A DNA stretch of 64,000 nt from Caldifarciminota bacterium (GTDB taxonomy: Bacteria > Hydrothermota > Tepidihabitantia > SM23-42), in assembly GCA_027026255.1 (NCBI GenBank), contig JALVOT010000009.1, forward strand, positions 89,833 through 153,832, written 5' to 3'. Below, piece after piece: positions 45,390-53,394 of the stretch. Under the pieces are notes generated by a model that saw only the letters and a program-made list of their open reading frames with translations, had not been told where the DNA came from and searched no databases. The stretch's first letter is position 1. Every line of letters starts with the position of its first letter. Made by a program: the position numbers and the translations under genes.

Positions 45390-45674
45390 ATGGTAAATCT
45401 TCAGATTGAGGTTGTGGAGATTCAGGGTGAATGCCCGGTATATAAAAAGGGGGATCGATTTTTTATTGTTGATGGTTTCCGATTACATTCAAAAATCGAA
45501 CTCTGTCTCCATTCTTTAAGTTCGATAATGCCTTATTATGCGGCATTGAGTCGGGGAGTTTCCGCGCGGGAATTGGGTCTGGGTAAGGATGCGGCGTTTG
45601 TCCAGTGTCTTGACCCCTGCAGGTTTACAAATGGCGGGACGGTTATCTTCAGGATTACTACGGAACTATCTTAA
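45390..45674 (+). CDS. TIGR04076-family protein
   Basis: 94 residues with the family layout: an early VVEIQGECPVYKKGDRFFI strand region, a central 'LCLHSLSSIMPYYAALSRGV' and a late Cys-containing 'VQCLDPC' followed by VIFRI. The family has no known function and has conserved cysteines that might bind metal. It begins one base after the preceding stop and may belong to the same transcript. Confidence in the gene is high, in function nil. Confidence 0.8.
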   Translation: MVNLQIEVVEIQGECPVYKKGDRFFIVDGFRLHSKIELCLHSLSSIMPYYAALSRGVSARELGLGKDAAFVQCLDPCRFTNGGTVIFRITTELS

Positions 45675-45900
45675 ATAACTATTTTAAAAGTTTGTGAGAT
45701 ATGTGCGTACGGGGGTCCTTTGTGTTAAGTGCAGTGAAGTATTTTTTTATCCTTCGTTGGTCTTTTCGGAAGAGACGAAATCTCATTAGGTTAGAAGAAT
45801 AATTGTATCTGGCATTACTGAGAGATGTCTGATTTCATACTGCATCCAATCTCCATTTGACCAAGGTCGTTAATATTGGCTGAACCAGGCGAATATAGTT
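45675..45900. other. Intergenic region before the second MITE-like element
   Basis: No convincing gene, RNA or promoter is visible in about 225 bases. Confidence 0.5.
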
Positions 45901-45908
45901 AGTTTTAT

Positions 45909-46314
45909 CTGACTCCTCTCCACTGTTTGTTTCGGTTTTTTGTAAATTATGTTACAATATAGCCGGGGGGCGTCTCGCCCCGAGGCAGGGCGCCCGGCGA
46001 GCTGCCGGAGTTTCTGAAACGAGTTGAGGATGACAAACCTCCAGCGGGCGGCGGGGACGCCGCCCGCGCTGAAAAAACCAGGGACGCCGCCCGCGCTGAA
46101 AAAACCAGGGACGCCGGCCGCGCTGAGAAAAATGGAACCGGGCGAAGATGGTAGAGAAATTTTTCAAATGACCAATAAAATAATATAAAAAAAGTAAAAC
46201 GAAGTTGTTGAGTATTTTTCGTCTTGGTTTAATAATCTCAGGGAAGTTTATTCTGTCCAGAATACCGTTGCAATCAATCAAGGAGGCATAATGAAAAAAG
46301 TGGAGAGGAGTCAG
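45909..46314. mobile_element. MITE-like element, copy 2, with possible target duplication
   Basis: A 406-bp element with perfect 15-bp terminal inverted repeats: CTGACTCCTCTCCAC (45909-45923) and its complement (46300-46314). It is flanked by AGTTTTAT on both sides (45901-45908 and 46316-46323, one extra C before the right copy), a likely target-site duplication. It contains the GGGGCGTCTCGCCCC hairpin, a long GC-rich hairpin, three 27-base tandem units and AAGGAGG plus ATG at the right end. No transposase is encoded. It closely matches the copy at 27786; the differences are in the tandem units and a short insertion. Confidence 0.85.
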
Positions 46315-46326
46315 CAGTTTTATCCC

Positions 46327-46354
46327 TTGACAGTTTGTGATAATTGTATATAAT
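46327..46354 (+). promoter_or_regulatory. Promoter upstream of the subtilase gene
   Basis: -35 TTGACA (46327-46332), 16-bp spacer, -10 TATAAT (46349-46354). It starts 12 bases after the MITE-like element and would give a leader of about 330 bases to the ATG at 46692. Confidence 0.65.
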
Positions 46355-46372
46355 ATAATAATATAAAAGTTA

Positions 46373-46617
46373 ATAGGTGTTCGAAAATAGGTGATTTTTA
46401 CGGTGTATCTAATCCGTGGTGATATTTGACAACTTAGTTTTAATTACATCGCTTCTATCGGTATTTGATGATAGATAGGCGAAATCAGTAAAAACTTATT
46501 GAGAGATGTAATGCTAATGGTCTGTATTTCACGATTTTTAACTATAGAAATAATTGGAAAAGTTAAATTTTTGTAAATTATTGTAAATAAGGGGTTTCGT
46601 GATTTTCGAATACCTAT
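46373..46617. repeat. 245-bp structured element with 16-bp inverted ends in the subtilase leader
   Basis: The ends ATAGGTGTTCGAAAAT (46373-46388) and ATTTTCGAATACCTAT (46602-46617) are inverted repeats with one mismatch. A second inverted pair, ATTACATC (46443-46450) and GATGTAAT (46505-46512), lies inside, enclosing a smaller CTATC/GATAG stem. It may be another MITE-like insertion or a long structured 5' leader. Confidence 0.55.
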
Positions 46618-46691
46618 AAATTATGGAAAGGAGGTGATAACAACAAAGAAACATTGAACATTTAATATCTTTTATCTTGAAAGGAGGTAAT

Positions 46692-49600
46692 ATGTCATTA
46701 GGTTTGTGCCTAATATTATTGATAAGTCTTCACCCGCAGGAGTTAAGCCCACTGATTAATCCACCAATGACACAATATTTTAATCCTGAATATCGTGCTG
46801 AATACGATTATATCTCAATCAACGGCTATCGCTTCAATCCTAAAAAAGATGTTCCCAATATACCTGAAGAACTGAGAGGAGAGACTGGATACTATCTAAT
46901 CCAGATTAAGGGTCCGGTATTTGATGATATGAAGAGACTGATTGAATCTTATGGGGTTCGATTAGCCGAATATATACCTTATAATACATTCATCGCTCGA
47001 ATGAATTCTACCCAGAAGTCGATTATTGAAGGGTTATCTTTTGTGAATTGGGTAGGTAATTATGAACCTGCATATAAGATAAGTCCACTTTTTAAAGAAA
47101 TAAGAGATGAAAATAAGATGGTCCTTCTACTCTTCAATGATGCAGATGTCCAGGGTGTTGTTAATGACCTAAGGAAGATAGGATGCGAAATTTTGGATAT
47201 TGAATTGACTAAGGATAATAAGGTTGTTGAGATTCGTGCTGAACATTCAAAGATTGCAGAAATGAGTCATATCCCGGGGATTATGTGGATTGAGCCCTGG
47301 GCAGAGACTGTGCTCTTCAACTCCAATGCCCAGTGGGTTACCCAGACCTGGAAACAGAATAATCGCCGAATCTGGAATAAAGGGATTGATGGTGAAGGCC
47401 AGGTTGTAACGACCAGTGATACAGGGATCTTAACTTCTCATAATATGGTGAGGGACCCATCTCATCCGATTAATAATGTTGGAGATTATCCAAATCATCG
47501 TAAGATTATTGCTTATAAGATTCCATATGGCTCATCAGCTACATTCGGTGATAATGCTGCTGGTTCCTGGCATGGAACTCATACCTGTGGAACTATCTGT
47601 GGCGATGATTCTTATGTGAACGGGACTGAACCGGACGATGGTATTTCTATAAAGGCAAAGATCTATTTTGAGGATATCGGTAATGATCAGGGCAACGTAT
47701 CCTTTCCCAGCAATTATGATAATCTTTGGCAACCACCCTACGATGGAAATGCTGGTGGTGCAGCAAGGTCCAGTTCAAATTCCTGGGGGCAGACATCCGG
47801 TAATTCATATACAATGGGGTCACGGATGGTTGATATATTTATGTGGAATCATAAAGATTTCTTGATTTCCTTCTCTGCAGGTAATGATGGCCCAGGTTCA
47901 AACACGGTTCGTCCTCCATCCACCGCAAAGGATTGTATTACGGCCGGGGCATGTGGAAATGGTGCTGGTGGCAATCAGGTGGCATCTTTTTCCAGTCGCG
48001 GTCCGACTGCGGATAATCGAATAAAACCTACGGTTACTGCTCCAGGTTTAAATCTCAGGTCTTCAGTAGGTCCCAATAATAATAGTTATACACTGATGTC
48101 AGGTACCAGTATGGCTTCACCCTGTATTGGTGGTAATATGGCATTGGTCAGGGATTATTTTGCCAGCGGCTTTTATCCGACCGGGGTTGAAACTCCATCT
48201 AATGCCTGGGGTTATATCAGTGCAGCAATGGTAAAGGCAATTCTTATAAATAGTGCAAAGCCTGATATTCATGGGGTAACAATTCCTGATAATAATACAG
48301 GTTGGGGTAGAATCTGTCTTGATAATGTTCTCTATTTTGCAAATGACATCCGTAAACTTGCAGTATGGGACGACACATCAGGTGTTAGCACCGGTCAGAC
48401 AAAGACTTTCCAGGTATCGGTCAACAATCGATCAGAACCGTTGAAAATTACATTGGTCTGGACCGATTATTATGCTACATCTGGAGCCAATCCGGCAATT
48501 GTTAATGACCTTAATCTTAGGGTGACTGCACCAGGTGGGGCTAAATATCGCGGGAATCAGTATTCTGGTGGGCAATCAATACCTAATCCCAATTCCTGGG
48601 ATACCAGGAATGTTGAGGAAAATGTCCGGCGTGATGTTCCTGAGACCGGAACCTGGACAATTGAAGTTATTGGTCAGAATGTTGCTCAGGGTCCTCAACC
48701 ATTTGCCCTGGTGGTTTCTGGTGGTTTAGGTGATCCGGCTGATCCTGTGCTCCATATTAGTGGAGATTTAATTGAGGATCCATCACCCGGGGGAAATGGT
48801 AATGGCAGGATTGATCCTGGTGATACTGTTTATCTAACCGACACCCTGGTAAATTCTTCAGCTGCCGGGGTCACGGGTTGTGTTGGGAAGTTAAGGACAT
48901 CCAGCGCCTATGTTACACTTTTGGACTCAGTAAGTAATTTTGGGGCTGTTCCAGTTGGTGATACTGTACATAATGGTTCAAGTCGATTCAGATTTTCAGT
49001 GTCAAGTTCGACCCCTGAGGGTACGATGATTACATTTGTTCTTCATCTCACAGGTGGCGGTGGCTATGTTCAGGATATTGAGTTTGAATTGACAGTTGGC
49101 TTTCCAGGTCTTCAGGTTATCTGGGGGCCAAAACAGCTTCAGATTGAACCTGGTGACACCCATTTTATATATGGGCTTGGGTATAATCCCAATAACAACC
49201 GGCTCTATGTCACTAACTTTTATGAACGCCATATCTATATGTATACCTCGGATAGTAATGCGACCTATCTGGGATATATCAATGCACCTGATTCAATGGG
49301 GACTGATATAAAGTATTGTTCTTATGACAGTACTCTATGGTTTGCCGGTGGTAATACCAAAAAGGTTTACAAGATTGATTTGAATGGGAATGTTCTGAGG
49401 CAATTTAGCAACCCGGCAAGTACATATCCGTGCGGCCTTGCCTGGCTTGAATCATCACGACTGCTTTATCTTTCTGATCGTTTGAATAACAGCACAAATT
49501 CATACATTTATAAAAGCGATACCGTTGGGAATTGGAATTTGCGGATTGATATTCCTTTAAAAGCAGTGAATGCAACCCGATGCCTTGCATTGGAACCGAA

Positions 49601-50150
49601 CAATCCGGATATATCACTCTTGTTGATCTATACAGCATTTAACAGTAATAATACCCTTGATTCTGTGGGTTTATATGAGCTTGATCGGGAATACGGAGAT
49701 GTTATTCAAAGGATTTTGTTCCCGGGCTGGAATGTACGGGGTGTAGAATATGATCCGAGGGATGGTAATTATTGGGTGACGATTGCCGAAGGACCTGACC
49801 GTTCGATTGTGAAGATTGCTGGTTTTTATGGTGTTATCCCGGGGGTTAAAGAACAGAGGTTAATAAACGCACATCCGTTCTTCCTCGCCCCGGCTATACC
49901 CAACCCATTTGCTAATCAGGTGAAATTTTCTTATTCAATTCCATCAAAGATGAAGGTGAAACTGGCACTCTATGATGTAACTGGAAGGCTTGTGACCACT
50001 CTTGTTAATGGTGTTGAGACGCCGGGTGTGAAGACAATTATATGGGATGGTAAGACCGACAATGGTTCACTGATATCTAATGGGGTCTACTTCTGCTATC
50101 TCGAAACTGAGGCTGGCTCACTTGTGAGGAAGGTTGTTCACACAAGATAA
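46692..50150 (+). CDS. Large secreted subtilisin-like (S8) protease with propeller and sorting domain
   Basis: 1152 residues from ATG 46692 (AAAGGAGG just upstream). A short signal segment and long propeptide precede the S8 domain. The triad is near D243 (VVTTSDTGI), H294 (GSWHGTHTCGT) and S473 (LMSGTSMASPC). Next comes a P-domain-like beta sandwich (about 590-680: LNLRVTAPGGAKY, GTWTIEVIG), then a Gly/Asp-rich segment. An NHL-like propeller (about 800-1045: GLGYNPNNNRLYVTNF, GVEYDPRDGNYWV) and a FlgD/T9SS-like C-terminal domain (PFANQVKFSYSI, YDVTGRLVTTLV, GVYFCYLETEAG) complete it. The last two modules match the interrupted gene at 5117-6244. The protein is probably exported and processed at the C-terminus. 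Confidence 0.92.
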   Translation: MSLGLCLILLISLHPQELSPLINPPMTQYFNPEYRAEYDYISINGYRFNPKKDVPNIPEELRGETGYYLIQIKGPVFDDMKRLIESYGVRLAEYIPYNTFIARMNSTQKSIIEGLSFVNWVGNYEPAYKISPLFKEIRDENKMVLLLFNDADVQGVVNDLRKIGCEILDIELTKDNKVVEIRAEHSKIAEMSHIPGIMWIEPWAETVLFNSNAQWVTQTWKQNNRRIWNKGIDGEGQVVTTSDTGILTSHNMVRDPSHPINNVGDYPNHRKIIAYKIPYGSSATFGDNAAGSWHGTHTCGTICGDDSYVNGTEPDDGISIKAKIYFEDIGNDQGNVSFPSNYDNLWQPPYDGNAGGAARSSSNSWGQTSGNSYTMGSRMVDIFMWNHKDFLISFSAGNDGPGSNTVRPPSTAKDCITAGACGNGAGGNQVASFSSRGPTADNRIKPTVTAPGLNLRSSVGPNNNSYTLMSGTSMASPCIGGNMALVRDYFASGFYPTGVETPSNAWGYISAAMVKAILINSAKPDIHGVTIPDNNTGWGRICLDNVLYFANDIRKLAVWDDTSGVSTGQTKTFQVSVNNRSEPLKITLVWTDYYATSGANPAIVNDLNLRVTAPGGAKYRGNQYSGGQSIPNPNSWDTRNVEENVRRDVPETGTWTIEVIGQNVAQGPQPFALVVSGGLGDPADPVLHISGDLIEDPSPGGNGNGRIDPGDTVYLTDTLVNSSAAGVTGCVGKLRTSSAYVTLLDSVSNFGAVPVGDTVHNGSSRFRFSVSSSTPEGTMITFVLHLTGGGGYVQDIEFELTVGFPGLQVIWGPKQLQIEPGDTHFIYGLGYNPNNNRLYVTNFYERHIYMYTSDSNATYLGYINAPDSMGTDIKYCSYDSTLWFAGGNTKKVYKIDLNGNVLRQFSNPASTYPCGLAWLESSRLLYLSDRLNNSTNSYIYKSDTVGNWNLRIDIPLKAVNATRCLALEPNNPDISLLLIYTAFNSNNTLDSVGLYELDREYGDVIQRILFPGWNVRGVEYDPRDGNYWVTIAEGPDRSIVKIAGFYGVIPGVKEQRLINAHPFFLAPAIPNPFANQVKFSYSIPSKMKVKLALYDVTGRLVTTLVNGVETPGVKTIIWDGKTDNGSLISNGVYFCYLETEAGSLVRKVVHTR

Positions 50151-50154
50151 AAGA

Positions 50155-50205
50155 TAAAAAAACAGGGGCTGAGTGGAAGATTATTCTTGCCTTGGCTCCT
50201 GTTTT
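50155..50205 (+). terminator. Intrinsic terminator of the subtilase gene
   Basis: An ACAGGGGC arm (from 50162) pairs with GCTCCTGT across a 22-base loop and is followed by a T-run (TTTTTATTTTTG). The sequence from here to 50404 contains no gene I can see. Confidence 0.65.
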
Positions 50206-50404
50206 TATTTTTGTTATTTTCTTTATTAATTAAGTAAAATTTTTTTGTTCACTCCTTTTTATCTTCAGAAAATAAATTCCCTTAATAAGCAGTATTAAAT
50301 TGATGCCGATTCTTTACACTTACGAGTTTTAAGTTTGATATTTCAATAATTGTGCAACTGTAATATTATTTCGTATTTTTGATTTATGGACAGTATCGGC
50401 GATT

Positions 50405-51850
50405 TTAAAGGGATGATTTGTGTTTCAATGGTTTGGGTCCGGTTAGATATTTTACCAAGAGGCTCAAAAAGATATAGAAACCAGGCAGAATCAAAAAACG
50501 AAATCTCATATTCTCGCCGGCTTCGATGAAGCTGCTCAATAAAGTTACATACAGCATATTAAATAAAAGATAACGCAGGACGATCAGCTTATTTCTGTTT
50601 AAGCCTGGAATATTGATACGCTGGAACACGACTAAAAAAGCCCAGATAAATATAAATGGAATAAAAATGTATAGAAAATTGAAATGGAATACCTTTTCCC
50701 GGCCGTAGCGATTTTGATAGGTTCTATGCCAGAGACCTTCTAAGATATCTCCAGTTAAGAAGTTTTCATAAATGTCGACCCAGGCGATTATTCGTTTGCG
50801 GTTTTCGGTACGGAATATTACTTCATCTGAGCAGGGCCTTAGATAATGGTATCCTGCCTTAAGCACAGAGAGGAGATAGTATCGGGGGAATTTCTCTATC
50901 AGGGATAATGCGGATTTAAAGTATAATCTGGATACCTTGAGATAGCCGATATGGTTGAAGTTGACAAACCCGGTCGATTTATATTTTTTGTCAAGGACCG
51001 GAATCTGGGTGCAGGTATCAAAGTTTGCAAAGTCCTTATATAAATCAGGGCTGCGGAATGGTGGTATCAGGGCGATTCTGGATACCGCGCCGTTTTTTAT
51101 CAGGGGTATAATCTTCTTTTCAGGAATGGTTGTGGTCATTTTAATAAGGCTCATACCAAGCCAGGAACTCAATCCAGGCTCTTTGAATATTAAGTAATTT
51201 TTTATATACAGGGTAGAGACAAACAATAACGGAAACAGGGCAAGGGCGATAACCCTTGATTTTTCTTTCGCTATGGACAGAACAAAGATAAAGATTGCTA
51301 TAAACCATATGATATGAAAGAGGCTTCTTGTTATTACAATGAGCATTATTATAGAAAAGAAAATAAAGAGATTGGTGCCGGAACGGTTTTGAAGATAGGC
51401 ATATAGAAACAGGGTGGAGAGGAGAAGCAGCAGGGCAACAGGATATGTATAAAACAGCCAGTTTTCATAGAGGATAACCGGGGGGCTTATGCAGAAAAAC
51501 AGAGAAAAAATAAGGGCGATGATTGGTGAATTACTCAATTCATTTATTAAGAGAAAAAGGGATAAAGTGATTAAAAATCCTGAAACGATATAGACTGCGG
51601 AAAAGGCGGTATTTATGAGATGGGGTGGGAGTTTAAGTATAAGTCCGATAAAGAGGTTGAAACCCGGAGGCTGGATATGGAGATAGTATAGGCTTTGAAA
51701 GAGATTTGTTCTCAGGTCAATCGGGTCAAGAAATTGATAGAACCAGCTTAGTGTTGTAGTATTAAGTCTTATGCCCAGATGATAAAGATATATCCGGGAA
51801 AGGATAAACCCTGCGGTTAATATAATGGCGCACTTCGATTTTCTGCTCAT
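50405..51850 (-). CDS. Polytopic GT-C-like glycosyltransferase or membrane protein
   Basis: 481 residues with about ten membrane helices. The first lumenal loop contains FLDPIDLRTNLFQSLYYLHIQPPG, the acidic/proline arrangement seen in dolichyl/undecaprenyl-phosphate-sugar transferases of the GT-C fold. The last part is a large soluble loop (about 240-375) followed by more helices. It likely glycosylates a lipid or exported protein, but I cannot name substrate or donor. It follows the YbbR gene after ten bases on the minus strand. Confidence 0.7.
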   Translation of the reverse strand: MSRKSKCAIILTAGFILSRIYLYHLGIRLNTTTLSWFYQFLDPIDLRTNLFQSLYYLHIQPPGFNLFIGLILKLPPHLINTAFSAVYIVSGFLITLSLFLLINELSNSPIIALIFSLFFCISPPVILYENWLFYTYPVALLLLLSTLFLYAYLQNRSGTNLFIFFSIIMLIVITRSLFHIIWFIAIFIFVLSIAKEKSRVIALALFPLLFVSTLYIKNYLIFKEPGLSSWLGMSLIKMTTTIPEKKIIPLIKNGAVSRIALIPPFRSPDLYKDFANFDTCTQIPVLDKKYKSTGFVNFNHIGYLKVSRLYFKSALSLIEKFPRYYLLSVLKAGYHYLRPCSDEVIFRTENRKRIIAWVDIYENFLTGDILEGLWHRTYQNRYGREKVFHFNFLYIFIPFIFIWAFLVVFQRINIPGLNRNKLIVLRYLLFNMLYVTLLSSFIEAGENMRFRFLILPGFYIFLSLLVKYLTGPKPLKHKSSL

Positions 51851-51860
51851 TTCGCAGGGA

Positions 51861-52772
51861 TTAGTAGATTTTTATCTTAAATCTTTTTGGTTTTGAATAG
51901 ATCGGCTTTATATATGGTGGGAGCACGATTTCCGCTGGAAGGTTATAGTTTCCAGGCCGATAATTCCTCAGTTCAATCCTGACCTGGATACTATGTTTGG
52001 AAAGATGTTCAACCCTTGAGCGGGGTCCGGATACAATCAATGTATCCAGATTTAATTTTTCTGAGGATACATTCTGGCTTCGTGAATATATAAGTTTAAG
52101 CGGAATCCGGGTAAATATCTTTTCCACCGCAGTATCGATTTCAATCTTCACATTGACATAATTCTTTGACAGATTGATTAATGGAGGTTTTATAATCGCC
52201 AGCTTTGCACTAAAAGAAAGGGCACGATTCTTGACTGATAGGGATTCAGTAGATAGTTCATTCAGATTGTTAAGAATGCTTCGGGGTCCGACCACCTTTA
52301 TTGTATCATAGATATATATCCGATTTACGGCATAACCAGGTTTTAATGTTCCTTTCAGGGGAATTGATATGTTAATATTTTTTTCGGTTTTTTTGTCAAT
52401 CGACACGGTGATTGATTTTTTGTAGTAAGATACTTTTACTACTTGCTGATCTATGGGTAGAAAAAGTTCCTTGGTCGGGATGGTGTTTTTTCCGGGTTTC
52501 TTTTTTAATAGACTGCATTGCGCCCTGGGATTGGTCGCCCAGATACTGAAGAGTGCTCCACCGCGTCCAATAAATTTTGCCTTGATAGTCGGCACTGAAT
52601 CAATAAGAATTAATGAATCCGGAAGGTCTGTGTATACGATATTAATATCCTTTTCATATTGATAATCGGATCCGATGGCAACAAACACCCAGAGACCAAA
52701 TGCGAATATGATGGCGAATAATTTTCTTATCGGGTCATTGATGATGAAACGGGCGATTTTTTTCAACTCCAT
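51861..52772 (-). CDS. YbbR/CdaR-like extracytoplasmic protein (leaderless)
   Basis: 303 residues. One N-terminal membrane helix (LFAIIFAFGLWVFVAIG) anchors two or three YbbR-type beta domains (DINIVYTDLPDSLIL; VVGPRSILNNLNELSTESL; LIVSGPRSRVEHLSKHSI). In Firmicutes CdaR regulates the c-di-AMP cyclase CdaA, usually encoded next to it. No cyclase gene is adjacent here. The ATG lies six bases after the -10 box, with no Shine-Dalgarno. Confidence 0.85.
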   Translation of the reverse strand: MELKKIARFIINDPIRKLFAIIFAFGLWVFVAIGSDYQYEKDINIVYTDLPDSLILIDSVPTIKAKFIGRGGALFSIWATNPRAQCSLLKKKPGKNTIPTKELFLPIDQQVVKVSYYKKSITVSIDKKTEKNINISIPLKGTLKPGYAVNRIYIYDTIKVVGPRSILNNLNELSTESLSVKNRALSFSAKLAIIKPPLINLSKNYVNVKIEIDTAVEKIFTRIPLKLIYSRSQNVSSEKLNLDTLIVSGPRSRVEHLSKHSIQVRIELRNYRPGNYNLPAEIVLPPYIKPIYSKPKRFKIKIY

Positions 52773-52778
52773 ATTTGA

Positions 52779-52806
52779 ATTATATATAATAGCGATAAAT
52801 AATCAA
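52779..52806 (-). promoter_or_regulatory. Promoter of the ybbR-GT-C operon (leaderless)
   Basis: Minus strand: TTGATT (52806-52801), 16-bp spacer, TATAAT (52784-52779), then six bases to the ATG at 52772. Confidence 0.65.
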
Positions 52807-52950
52807 GGGTGAATTCCATTGACTTTTTTGCATACTTTAACTTAATCTCTGAAATGAAAGATGTATGTTACAATGTAGCGGAGTTGGAAAAAGATTAATC
52901 CTTAATGTAAGATAACAAAATGCTGTGCAGTGGTTGGCACAGAGGGACGG

Positions 52951-52978
52951 TTGACTTTTGAGGAAACTTAAATAAAAT
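52951..52978 (+). promoter_or_regulatory. Promoter of the Cys-His-Ser-Ala/radical SAM operon
   Basis: -35 TTGACT (52951-52956), 16-bp spacer, -10 TAAAAT (52973-52978). AAAGGAGG (52985-52992) follows, so the leader is very short. The next genes to 58854 lie within eight bases of each other or overlap. Confidence 0.65.
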
Positions 52979-52996
52979 ATCGGTAAAGGAGGTATG

Positions 52997-53386
52997 ATGA
53001 ATTTACCTTATGGCGAAATAAAGGGTAAGACATTGATTATGCGTTTTTCTACTGCGGATTTTTCTATCGCATCGGTACTCAGTGCAATTAAGATTCACCT
53101 TGATGTCATTGAAAATATGAATGTCAGTTTTCTTGGTGCCGAAACCGAGGTGATTGCCGGACCAAATCCGGTTTTCCAGCCGGTTCCGGTAATTGCCCAG
53201 TTTGAATATCTTGGAAAAGAGAAGCCTCAGGAGATTCTGCAAAGGGTTTATCAGATTGTCTGGCAGGGGATTGTTGATTCGTTCCCGGATGAGAAATCCT
53301 GGGCTGAGGCCAAGGAGGCATATTCTGCATTTGTCTCCGCCCAGGCAGACCTTTTGCGTGCCCGGATTGAGGCGGCCCGGGAATAG
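52997..53386 (+). CDS. Small protein of unknown function at the head of the radical SAM operon
   Basis: I choose ATG 52997 over ATG 52994 because it sits four bases after AAAGGAGG. The 129-residue product has no signal peptide and no cysteine. The first half is beta-rich (YGEIKGKTLIMRFSTADFSI, NVSFLGAETEVIAGPNPVF). The second half is helical and acidic (PQEILQRVYQIVWQGIVDSF, AQADLLRARIEAARE). I recognise no family. Being first in the operon it could be an accessory or chaperone of the modification system. It is not an obvious RiPP precursor. Confidence 0.7.
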   Translation: MNLPYGEIKGKTLIMRFSTADFSIASVLSAIKIHLDVIENMNVSFLGAETEVIAGPNPVFQPVPVIAQFEYLGKEKPQEILQRVYQIVWQGIVDSFPDEKSWAEAKEAYSAFVSAQADLLRARIEAARE

Positions 53387-53394
53387 TTTAATAG

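Noticed and set aside
51861-52772. c-di-AMP regulatory unit (CdaA-CdaR) suggested by the YbbR domains
   Set aside because: No DAC-domain cyclase gene is adjacent. The neighbour is a GT-C-like membrane protein.
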